Program-made: the position numbers and the translations under genes
Shown: in pieces, positions 1-5,979 of the stretch
How the letters are laid out: each line of letters starts with the position of its first letter
How positions within the stretch are numbered: the first letter of the stretch is position 1
Assembly: GCA_021802025.1 (NCBI GenBank)
Contig: JAKABC010000100.1
Location: 1-6,177, forward strand
Source: Actinomycetes bacterium
GTDB lineage: Bacteria; Actinomycetota; Acidimicrobiia; Acidimicrobiales; RAAP-2
Direction of reading: 5' to 3'
Length of the DNA stretch: 6,177 nt
The notes under the pieces: model-generated
Database searches by the model: none
Told to the model about the DNA's origin: nothing
Seen by the model: the letters and a program-made list of their open reading frames with translations, nothing else

Positions 1-2
1 AA

Positions 3-203
3 CGCGCGGTAGGTTCGGCCCATGGGCGAGCGGCGTCGAGAGTCGTGACGCCTCGGCCGTGGGCTCAGCAGGGTGAAGGTTCCCTCGTCGCGGTCGAGAC
101 CGGGACCGGGACCGGGACCGGGACCGGGACCGAGGTAACGGAATCCTCGCGCCGAGACTCGCCCACGCGGCTCGCGTTTCCCTATCGAGCGAGCCGCCGG
201 TGA
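3..203 (+). CDS. Possible 3' end of an upstream gene (weak)
   Basis: The frame starting at base 3 is open from the window edge to a TGA at 201-203, about 66 residues. That stop overlaps the GTG start of the transporter gene as GTGA, an arrangement typical of translationally coupled genes. The hexamer repeat would encode a Thr-Gly run in this frame. Against it, about three quarters of third codon positions are G or C, clearly less than in the confirmed genes here. The peptide also shows no family I recognise, and open frames of this length occur by chance in GC-rich DNA. It could equally be non-coding leader. A second frame (base 2) is open only to a TGA at 74-76. I list it because it is the only candidate to explain the first 200 bases, not because it is well supported. 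Confidence 0.15.
   Translation, partial: RAVGSAHGRAASRVVTPRPWAQQGEGSLVAVETGTGTGTGTGTEVTESSRRDSPTRLAFPYRASRR
98..132. repeat. Perfect GACCGG hexamer tandem repeat, about 5.8 copies
   Basis: The sequence is strictly periodic with period 6 over 35 bases (unit GACCGG), without a mismatch. It lies 68 bases before the GTG start of the transporter gene. The unit is a multiple of three, so copy-number change would not shift a reading frame. In the one frame that is open across it, it reads as alternating Thr and Gly. Such short tandem repeats are prone to replication slippage. Whether this one sits in a coding tail or in a promoter or leader region is not settled by the sequence. Confidence 0.95.
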
Positions 204-1084
204 CCTCGACCGCGGTGGCCGTCACCTTCGGGCTGTTGACGGCCCTCGCCAACGCCGCCGCCGTGATGATGCAGCACGTGGCCTCGTCGGCCGGGGGCCG
301 ACGAGGGTGGGTGTGGGTGCGCCAGGTGGTGCGCCACCCGCTGTGGCTGCTCGGCTGGGTCGCCATGGCCGGCTCCCTGGTCTTCCAGGCGGTCGCCCTG
401 CACGCGGGCCCGATGTCCCTCGTCCAGCCCCTGCTCGTGGGCGAGCTCGTGATCGCCCTCGTCCTACGGCGGCTCTGGCGGCGCCAGCGCCTCTCGCGCC
501 CGGCCTGGACGAGCGCCGCGGTGACGACGCTCGCCCTCGCGACGGTGCTGGTCGTGGTGGACCCCCACGGCGTCGCTCGCACGCCGACGAGAGCCGCGTG
601 GGTCACGACGATCGTCGCCTCGGCGACCGCGGTCCTGGTGCTCGTCGCTCTCGCGCGCGGGGCGGGACCGGTACGACGCGCGGCGAGCTTCGCGACCGCC
701 ACCGCCGTCTTGTGGGCCCTCGAGGCCACCTTCATAAAGAGCGCCACCGACGTCCTCGTCGCCGGTGGGGTCGGCGCCCTTCTCACCTCGTGGCCGCTCT
801 ACGCGCTCGTCGTCGCGGGCCTCGGCGGGCTCACCACCGAGCAGCTCGCGCTGCGCGAGGGGCCCCTGCGCGTCTCCCAGCCGCTGATCGTCATCGTCGA
901 CCCGCTCGTGAGCGTGCTCTACGGCCTCGGGCTCTTCCACGAGCGCCTGACCTCGGGCGCCGGAGCACTCCTCGTCGCGGGCGTGGGCGTCGTCGCCATG
1001 AGCGTGGGGGTCGTCGTCATGACCTCATCGGTGCCCGAGTCCCTCGTGCCCGAGGTCCTCCCCGCACCGCCCACGGGCGGCTAA
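200..1084 (+). CDS. DMT-superfamily multi-pass membrane transporter
   Basis: This 294-residue, very hydrophobic protein has about nine or ten predicted membrane segments (approximately residues 4-26, 48-66, 72-90, 102-121, 134-153, 160-180, 193-214, 226-244 and 255-276). It resembles the actinobacterial drug/metabolite transporter (EamA/NIPA-like) proteins. The family's two-fold repeat is visible: ALHAGPMSLVQPLLVGELV (66-84) matches ALREGPLRVSQPLIVIVDPL (217-236), each with a GP-x(4)-QPL core. Each core is followed by a short basic or acidic loop and another helix. The length is normal for a ten-helix DMT protein. Substrate cannot be inferred; these proteins export or import small metabolites, and NIPA relatives are linked to magnesium. 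The GTG start is chosen because it precedes the first helix directly and overlaps an upstream TGA. There is no clear Shine-Dalgarno sequence, so the start is uncertain by several codons. The secreted hydrolase gene follows 68 bases downstream on the same strand. Confidence 0.9.
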   Translation: MTSTAVAVTFGLLTALANAAAVMMQHVASSAGGRRGWVWVRQVVRHPLWLLGWVAMAGSLVFQAVALHAGPMSLVQPLLVGELVIALVLRRLWRRQRLSRPAWTSAAVTTLALATVLVVVDPHGVARTPTRAAWVTTIVASATAVLVLVALARGAGPVRRAASFATATAVLWALEATFIKSATDVLVAGGVGALLTSWPLYALVVAGLGGLTTEQLALREGPLRVSQPLIVIVDPLVSVLYGLGLFHERLTSGAGALLVAGVGVVAMSVGVVVMTSSVPESLVPEVLPAPPTGG

Positions 1085-1096
1085 CGACCCGGGTCG
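1085..1096. repeat. 12-base perfect palindrome after the transporter stop codon
   Basis: CGACCCGGGTCG begins immediately after the TAA of the transporter gene (1082-1084) and lies 56 bases before the start of the next gene. With no loop and no following T-run it is not a standard terminator. It could be a dimeric protein binding site for the downstream gene or chance in GC-rich DNA. Confidence 0.4.
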
Positions 1097-1121
1097 CTCC
1101 CCACAGCCGACCCCGACTCGT

Positions 1122-1127
1122 TAGTCT
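1122..1127 (+). promoter_or_regulatory. Candidate -10 element for the SGNH hydrolase gene
   Basis: TAGTCT, inside TTAGTCT, fits the loose TANNNT form of actinobacterial -10 hexamers and is one of the few AT-containing patches in this 68-base gap. Transcription starting about 7 bases downstream would give a leader of roughly 20 bases that contains the Shine-Dalgarno sequence. No recognisable -35 hexamer lies at the usual distance, so this is a weak call. Read-through from the transporter gene is the alternative. Confidence 0.3.
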
Positions 1128-1139
1128 GGGGCCACTAGC

Positions 1140-1147
1140 AAGGAGGG
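1140..1147 (+). promoter_or_regulatory. Strong Shine-Dalgarno sequence fixing the hydrolase start
   Basis: AAGGAGGG lies 5 bases before the GTG at 1153. This near-complete anti-16S complement sets the start of the hydrolase, even though the same reading frame is open for more than 800 bases further upstream through the transporter gene. Confidence 0.85.
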
Positions 1148-1152
1148 ACCTC

Positions 1153-2091
1153 GTGAGAGTCTCCAAGTGGTTCGTGTCACGTCGTGCGGTGGTCGCGGTA
1201 GTTCTCGGTGCCACGCTCCTCACCGGAGCGTCCGCGGGGGCGTCGAACACCCATGCTGGGCGACGCCACTACTCGGTCAACGTCGTGACGCCCGGGAGCG
1301 ACTACCTGGCCCTCGGCGACTCGGTGTCCTTCGGCTACCGGGAGTCGACGACCGTGCCGGCGCCCGACTACACCTCCGCGGCGAACTTCGTCGGCTTCCC
1401 CGAGGACGTCGCGAGCGCCCTCGGGCTCAACCTCGCCAACGCCGCCTGCCCGGGTGAGACGTCGTCGAGCTTTTTGAACGCGAGCGCCCTGAGCAACGGG
1501 TGCGAGAACCACCCCAGCTCCACGGGAGCCCTCGAGGCCGGCGGCTACCGGTCGCTCTACCCGCTCCACGTGAGCTACACGGGCAGCCAGATGGCCTTCG
1601 CGCTCGCCTACCTGCACTCGCACCCGCGCACGACCCTCATCACCCTCATGATCGGGGCCAACGACGGCTTCATCTGCCAAGAGACCACCGCCGACCAGTG
1701 CGCGTCCCCGACGGAGCTCGGCCCGGTACTCGCGACGGTCACGGCCAACGTGCACACCATCCTCCAGACGCTGCGGGTCACGGCGCACTACAAGGGCCAG
1801 ATCGTGCTCGTGAACTACTACGCCACGAACTACGCCAACCCGCTCGACAGCCTCGCCAGCACCTACCTCAACAAGGCCCTCGACGCCGGGGGTGCGGGCT
1901 TCAACGTGGAGATCGCCGACGGCTACGGCGCCTTCGAGCAGGCGGCGAGCTTCTCGGCCGGTGACACCTGCGCCGCGGGCCTTTTGACGCGCCTCTTCAG
2001 TGGCACGACCTTCTCCGGGTGTGGGGTCCACCCGAGCGTCGCCGGTCAGGCCCTCCTCGCCCAGACCGTCGAGGCGACCGTCAAGAAGTAG
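1153..2091 (+). CDS. Secreted SGNH/GDSL-family hydrolase (lipase/esterase)
   Basis: This 312-residue exported serine hydrolase is expected to cleave ester bonds outside the membrane; its substrate is unknown. A Sec signal peptide is clear: basic start with R10-R11, hydrophobic core 12-24, probable cleavage after ASA (28) or AGA (30). No lipobox Cys is present. SGNH blocks are in order: YLALGDSVSFGY (51-62) with nucleophile Ser57; the block II Gly in CPGET (Gly101); GAND (168-171) with Asn170; and GCGVHPS (289-295) with catalytic His293. The usual Asp three residues before His is Cys290. Six Cys (99, 117, 175, 183, 273, 290) fall into three nearby pairs, as in the three-disulfide Streptomyces extracellular SGNH esterases. 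The GTG start is supported by an AAGGAGGG site 5 bases upstream and by its exact position before the signal peptide. The TAG stop faces the stop of the NAGPA-domain gene. Confidence 0.93.
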   Translation: MRVSKWFVSRRAVVAVVLGATLLTGASAGASNTHAGRRHYSVNVVTPGSDYLALGDSVSFGYRESTTVPAPDYTSAANFVGFPEDVASALGLNLANAACPGETSSSFLNASALSNGCENHPSSTGALEAGGYRSLYPLHVSYTGSQMAFALAYLHSHPRTTLITLMIGANDGFICQETTADQCASPTELGPVLATVTANVHTILQTLRVTAHYKGQIVLVNYYATNYANPLDSLASTYLNKALDAGGAGFNVEIADGYGAFEQAASFSAGDTCAAGLLTRLFSGTTFSGCGVHPSVAGQALLAQTVEATVKK

Positions 2092-2113
2092 AGGTACAGA
2101 GCCAACCGGGCTC

Positions 2114-2150
2114 GACCGGGGTCCGGCGCGCCTTGGGGCGCGGCCCGGTC
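2114..2150 (+). terminator. GC-rich hairpin downstream of the SGNH hydrolase
   Basis: GACCGGG (2114-2120) pairs perfectly with CCCGGTC (2144-2150). The stem can extend inward, with small bulges, through CCGGCGC and GCGCGG around a CCTTGG-type loop. It starts 22 bases after the stop codon. There is no T-run after it, so it is at best a non-canonical, actinobacterial-type hairpin terminator or an mRNA 3'-end stabiliser. Confidence 0.4.
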
Positions 2151-2196
2151 CATTGTGACAACTTACGGGACTTATTGAGGGCCGTCCTAGACGCCA

Positions 2197-2211
2197 CGCG
2201 AGAGACTCGCG
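2197..2211. repeat. Perfect 6-bp inverted repeat with 3-base loop
   Basis: CGCGAG (2197-2202), loop AGA, CTCGCG (2206-2211) form an uninterrupted stem in the middle of the convergent intergenic region. There is no T-run on either strand. It could be part of the termination zone or a binding site; no specific role can be assigned. Confidence 0.5.
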
Positions 2212-2304
2212 CCGCCGCGCGTCTCCGGGGCGCCAAGGGACCGCCCGAGACGAAGCTCGCCGTGGGGTCGTCAGCTACATCCCCGCCGCGCTCGTTTGAG
2301 CCCA

Positions 2305-2335
2305 CCCGCGTATCGGGTCCACACCCTTTCGCGGG
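2305..2335 (-). terminator. Nested hairpin right after the NAGPA-domain gene stop
   Basis: The outer stem CCCGCG (2305-2310) / CGCGGG (2330-2335) encloses an inner stem GGGT (2315-2318) / ACCC (2323-2326). The structure begins two bases past the minus-strand stop codon (2338-2340). No T-run follows on the minus strand. Its position directly at the gene end suggests termination or transcript-end protection, and being symmetric it could act on both converging transcripts. Confidence 0.4.
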
Positions 2336-2337
2336 GA

Positions 2338-3639
2338 CTACTTCTTCTTCGCGTGAATGACCATGTCGGAGGGGCGAAGCGACATCGTGTAGAAGTCGCG
2401 GTTCCACCAGCTCGCGAAGAACCGGGACGGAATGCCGTTCATCGAGCTCAGGAGGTCGGTCCCGTTCCCACCGTTGATCGGCTTGCCGAGGGGCCCCTGG
2501 TAGGAGGAGAACTGGACCCAGTCGGTGTTGATGTCGAGCTCCATCGCGCGCACCGCCCCGGCGTGCACCAGCACGTTCGCCAGGTCCGAGATCGACAGGC
2601 TCGGTCCGCCGACGTAGACGAGGGCCCCGTCCTTGGTGACCCCGAGGCCCGAGCGCCACACCGCGTAGGAGCCACCGAGCGTCGCCCCCCAGTTGATGTA
2701 GTTGGCGTTGTCGAGCCCGGGCACCGGATGGCCGTTGATCACGATGAGGCGCAGGTTCTGGCGCACCGAGACGACCTGCTTGGTCATGTGGACGTCGCGG
2801 TTCCAGGCGCCCACGGTCATGTCACCGTCTTTGTAGACGACGGCCGAGGCCGCGCCGGTGCGCAGCGGGATGATCATCTTTCCTTGGGTGTAGTAGCCGC
2901 CCTGAGCGTCTTGCATGCGGAAACCGGCGTTGAAGGCGGCGACCAGGCTCTCGGAGGCCTTGGCCGAGATCGGCGCGCTGTACTTATAGGGCCCTCCGCC
3001 GGGGATGTAGGAGCCCGAGTAGAGCTGGGCCTTCAGGAGCTTCGGGTCCATCCAGGCGACGCCCACGACGTAGCTAGTGTTGACCTTGTTGGGCCGCACG
3101 AAGGCCTCGTAGACGGCCGGGATCCCGTCGGCGCTGCGCCGGCCCACCGGGTGCCAGACGCCCTCGCCGGGCAGCCACTTGCCCGCCGGGGAGGTCATGC
3201 GCGCCGGGGCGGGCAGGTAGGACTCACCGTTAGCCGTCACCCGGACTGAGGACGCGTTGGTCTTGGTGGCCGCGTTGCCGAAGGCGTTGGGGTTGGGCTT
3301 GCCGCCGACCTTGGGCGGGTTGAGCGCGTAGTACTCCTTCTCGGCCCAGAGCACCACGGGGCCGAGCCCGTGGCTGCGGCTCCACTCGGCCGCCCGGGCG
3401 AGGTAGGAGACCCCGAGCGAGGGGTTGCCGAGCGCCTGGACGAGGGTGACCCCGAGGTAGGCCACGACGATGAGGATCGCCACGCTCACCACGACGAAGG
3501 CCCGGCGGACCCAGTAGACGTAGGGCGGGCGGCGTCGGCCGTAACGGCCCCGGCGAGCCGGGGGACGACGTCGCGAGGGCACGCTGTAGCCGGCTCGAGG
3601 GGGTCGCTGCGTCGGGGGGGCGCTGGACACGTCCGCCAT
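2338..3639 (-). CDS. Membrane-anchored phosphodiester glycosidase (NAGPA) domain protein
   Basis: This 433-residue protein has an Arg/Pro-rich cytoplasmic start (about 1-46), one membrane helix (about 47-70), a linker, and an extracytoplasmic domain resembling the phosphodiester glycosidase family (NAGPA/DUF2233, roughly 185-425). Family signatures are AFNAGF (235-240), the usual N-G/A-G-F turn; a GxV-KDGxLVYVGG strand pair (332-345); and GAVRAMELDINTDW (361-374) where the family ends in an LDGGGS-like active-site loop. Relatives include enzymes that remove GlcNAc from phosphodiester-linked sugars and proteins acting on cell-wall glycans; the substrate here is unknown. Two starts are possible: ATG at 3639, with GGGAG only one base away, or GTG at 3630, with the same GGGAG about 10 bases away. 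It lies 63 bases after pcrA on the same strand; co-transcription is possible. An AT-rich TAAGAAT (3686-3680) could be a weak -10 of its own promoter. The C-terminus ends in three Lys. Confidence 0.9.
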   Translation of the reverse strand: MADVSSAPPTQRPPRAGYSVPSRRRPPARRGRYGRRRPPYVYWVRRAFVVVSVAILIVVAYLGVTLVQALGNPSLGVSYLARAAEWSRSHGLGPVVLWAEKEYYALNPPKVGGKPNPNAFGNAATKTNASSVRVTANGESYLPAPARMTSPAGKWLPGEGVWHPVGRRSADGIPAVYEAFVRPNKVNTSYVVGVAWMDPKLLKAQLYSGSYIPGGGPYKYSAPISAKASESLVAAFNAGFRMQDAQGGYYTQGKMIIPLRTGAASAVVYKDGDMTVGAWNRDVHMTKQVVSVRQNLRLIVINGHPVPGLDNANYINWGATLGGSYAVWRSGLGVTKDGALVYVGGPSLSISDLANVLVHAGAVRAMELDINTDWVQFSSYQGPLGKPINGGNGTDLLSSMNGIPSRFFASWWNRDFYTMSLRPSDMVIHAKKK

Positions 3640-3702
3640 TCTCCCAGGGCCGCGCCGGGGTCTACGCGGGCCATCGGGAATTCTTAGCGAGGACTTATCC
3701 CA

Positions 3703-5979
3703 TCAGGCGCGACGCAGCGGCGTCATCGCGAGCACCAGGTGCTTCACCCCGAACGAGACGAAGTCGACGGTCGCGCGCGCGTGGCGTCCCTCCCCCTCGG
3801 TGGCGGTGACGACCCCAGCGCCGTAGCGATCGTGCACGACCTGATCGCCGAGCGCCAGCCCGAGCGTCTCGGCTCCGGTCGAGCGTACCGGCGGGGCCGT
3901 GCCGGTGCCGAAGGCGCGACCCTGGGCGAACTCGCTCTCACGTCCGGCGAAGCCGTCCTCGTCGAGGCTGAAGCTCGAGCGGCGCGTCGGCGCCACGCTC
4001 GAGAGGTCGCTCACCAGCTCGGCCGGCACCTCCTGGAGGAACCGGCTCGGGATGGCCTCGGTGAGCCGGCCCCACATCGTGCGGGTCCAGGCGTGGGTGA
4101 GGGTGAGGTGGCGCATCGCCCGGGTGAGGCCCACGTAGCAGAGCCGGCGCTCCTCTTCGAGCTCGGCGTCGTCACTGAGGGCCCGAGCGTGGGGGAAGAC
4201 CGTCTCTTCGAGCCCGGCGATGACGACGGCGGGGAACTCGAGGCCCTTGGCGACGTGCAGGGTCATCAGCGACACGGCGCCCTCGCCCGCGCCGAGCTGG
4301 TCGGAGTCGGCCACCAGGGCCACGCGCTCGACGAAGTCGAGCAAAGAGTCGTACTGCGCGGCGGCGCTCGCGAGCTCGCCCAAGTTCTCCAGGCGCGAGT
4401 AGGCCTCGTCGGACCCGTCCGCGCGCAGGGCGTCACCCAGGCCCGACTCGCGCACGATGGCGTCGATCATCTCGCGCGGGGCGAGGTCGTTGGCGAGGGC
4501 CCGCAGCTCATCGAGCACGAAGGCGAAGCGGTCACAGCCCGCCCGCGCCCGCCCGGTGAGCCCCGCGGCCGCCCCGAAGGCGACGGCCTCGGCGAAGGAG
4601 AGGCCGTGCTCGGCGGCGTAGGCGCCGATCTTCGCCTGGGCGGCGTCGCCGACGCCGCGCTTGGGCTCGTTGACGACGCGGCGGGCCGAGGCCTCGTCGC
4701 GGGGGTTCACCACGAGGCGCGCGTAGGCGAGGGCGGTCTTCACCTCTTTGCGGTCGTAGAAGCGCGTGCCGGCGATGACCCGGTACGGGACGCTCGCGCG
4801 CAGGAGCTCCTCTTCGAGCACGCGGCTCTGGGCGTTGGTCCGGTAGAAGACGGCCATGTCGCGCCAGTCCAGCCCGGCCGCCGCGCGCAGCCGGCGCAGC
4901 TCGCTCGCGATGAAGCGACCCTCGTCGTACTCGTCGGCCGCCCGGTAGAGCCGGATCCGCTCGCCGGTGTCCCCGTCGGTGAAGAGGTTCTTGGGGTGGC
5001 GGCTGGGGTTCTTCGCGATGACGGCGTTGGCGGCGTCGAGGATCACCTGGGTCGAGCGGAAGTTCTGCTCGAGCACCACCACCTTCGCGTCGGGAAAGCG
5101 CGACTCGAACTGCAGGATGTTGCGCACGTCGGCCGCGCGGAACCGGTAGATCGACTGGTCCGAGTCGCCCACCACGCACAGGTTCCGGTGCTCGGCCGCG
5201 AGGGTCATGACGAGCTCGTTCTGCACCCCGTTGGTGTCTTGGAACTCATCCACCAACAGCTGGGTGAAGCGACGCTGGTAGGCCTGGCGCACCTGCTCGT
5301 CGCGCTTCAGCATCGCCAGGGCGTTGAGCAACAGGTCGTCGAAGTCCATGGCGTTCGCCCGGCGCAGCCGCTCGACGTAGAGCTGGTAGATGTCGGCGAT
5401 GCGCCGGCGCACGGGGTCGTCGCCGTAGGTGGCCGCGTAGCGCTCGGGCGAGACCATCTCGTTCTTCGCCGCCGAGATGCCCGCCGCCACGCTACGCGGG
5501 GCGAGGCGCTTGGTGTCGAGACCGCGCTCGCGCATGATGAGCTCGACGGCGGTCTGGGCGTCGCCCGCGTCGTAGATCGTGAATCCCCGCTCGTAGCCGA
5601 GCACGTCGGCGTGGCTGCGCAGCATGCGCAGACAGGCCGAGTGGAAGGTCGAGACCCACATCCGCTCGACGTCGGCGCCGACGAGCTCGACGACGCGCCG
5701 GCGCATCTCGTCGGCCGCCTTGTTGGTGAAGGTGATCGCCATCACCTGGTGGGGCTCGGCGTCGCCGGTGGCGAGCAGGTGGGCGATGCGCCGGGTGAGG
5801 ACCCGGGTCTTGCCCGACCCGGCGCCCGCGACGACGAGCAGGGGCCCGCCCCGGTGGGTCACCGCCGCGCGCTGGGGGTCGGTCAGCCCCTCGAGCAGGG
5901 CCGCCGGGTCCTTCCGGCGCGCCGGCGCGGGGTCGCCCCACAGGCCGGCCTCGGTGAGCCGACCGCCACTCACTCCCAC
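3703..5979 (-). CDS. pcrA: UvrD/PcrA-type superfamily 1A ATP-dependent DNA helicase
   Basis: A 3'-5' DNA helicase for nucleotide excision repair, clearing of stalled replication and removal of RecA or RNA polymerase. At 758 residues it has the usual length and all SF1A motifs: Q motif LTDPQR (32-37); Walker A GAGSGKT (52-58, Lys57); Ia TFTNKAADEM (83-92); Ib STFHSACLRML (110-120); motif II VDEFQDTN (243-250); III GDSDQSIYRFR (271-281); IV EQNFRS (304-309); V TLHVAKGLEF (573-582); VI EERRLCYVGLTRA (609-621). Subdomains 1B and 2B fill the spacings normally. A variable linker (about 655-705) leads to a Tudor-like C-terminal segment GDQVVHDRYGAGVV (711-724), the PcrA/UvrD RNA polymerase contact module. 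The GTG at 5979 lies inside the last codons of guaA. A second in-frame GTG at 5973 overlaps the guaA TGA as GTGA and may be the true coupled start (756 residues). Neither has a clear Shine-Dalgarno site. Could be called uvrD1; function is not in doubt. Confidence 0.97.
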   Translation of the reverse strand: MGVSGGRLTEAGLWGDPAPARRKDPAALLEGLTDPQRAAVTHRGGPLLVVAGAGSGKTRVLTRRIAHLLATGDAEPHQVMAITFTNKAADEMRRRVVELVGADVERMWVSTFHSACLRMLRSHADVLGYERGFTIYDAGDAQTAVELIMRERGLDTKRLAPRSVAAGISAAKNEMVSPERYAATYGDDPVRRRIADIYQLYVERLRRANAMDFDDLLLNALAMLKRDEQVRQAYQRRFTQLLVDEFQDTNGVQNELVMTLAAEHRNLCVVGDSDQSIYRFRAADVRNILQFESRFPDAKVVVLEQNFRSTQVILDAANAVIAKNPSRHPKNLFTDGDTGERIRLYRAADEYDEGRFIASELRRLRAAAGLDWRDMAVFYRTNAQSRVLEEELLRASVPYRVIAGTRFYDRKEVKTALAYARLVVNPRDEASARRVVNEPKRGVGDAAQAKIGAYAAEHGLSFAEAVAFGAAAGLTGRARAGCDRFAFVLDELRALANDLAPREMIDAIVRESGLGDALRADGSDEAYSRLENLGELASAAAQYDSLLDFVERVALVADSDQLGAGEGAVSLMTLHVAKGLEFPAVVIAGLEETVFPHARALSDDAELEEERRLCYVGLTRAMRHLTLTHAWTRTMWGRLTEAIPSRFLQEVPAELVSDLSSVAPTRRSSFSLDEDGFAGRESEFAQGRAFGTGTAPPVRSTGAETLGLALGDQVVHDRYGAGVVTATEGEGRHARATVDFVSFGVKHLVLAMTPLRRA

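Larger units (their letters stand above)
2092..2337. other. Convergent intergenic region with several hairpins
   Basis: These 246 bases separate the stops of the hydrolase (+) and the NAGPA-domain gene (-). I find no credible gene: no ATG-initiated frame with a ribosome site and coding-like third positions. Contents are a GC-rich hairpin near each gene end (2114-2150 and 2305-2335) and a perfect small hairpin CGCGAG-AGA-CTCGCG (2197-2211). An AT-richer patch at 2151-2180 holds the 4-1-4 inverted repeat TTGTGACAA (2153-2161) and a direct repeat of ACTTA (2161-2165, 2170-2174). That patch could be an unassigned promoter or binding site, but no -35/-10 pair with proper spacing is present. Confidence 0.6.

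Noticed and set aside
98..132. The GACCGG repeat considered as a CRISPR array or an iteron-type replication origin.
   Set aside because: The units are 6 bases with no spacers. There is no adjacent cas or replication gene, and the repeat lacks the length and AT-rich neighbour expected of iterons.
307..1152. An upstream extension of the SGNH hydrolase frame that would give a 594-residue protein.
   Set aside because: The extension overlaps the transporter gene in another frame and is Arg/Pro/Ala-rich shadow sequence. The signal peptide and the AAGGAGGG site at 1140-1147 place the real start at 1153.
1177..2031. A 284-codon minus-strand frame opposite the SGNH hydrolase.
   Set aside because: It is antisense to a gene with complete signal peptide and catalytic motifs; the peptide is Arg/Gly/Val/Glu-rich and matches no family.
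2019..2360. A 113-codon plus-strand frame across the convergent gap.
   Set aside because: It starts inside the hydrolase gene and ends antisense in the NAGPA-domain gene. It has no ribosome site and no recognisable domain, and its composition looks random for this genome.
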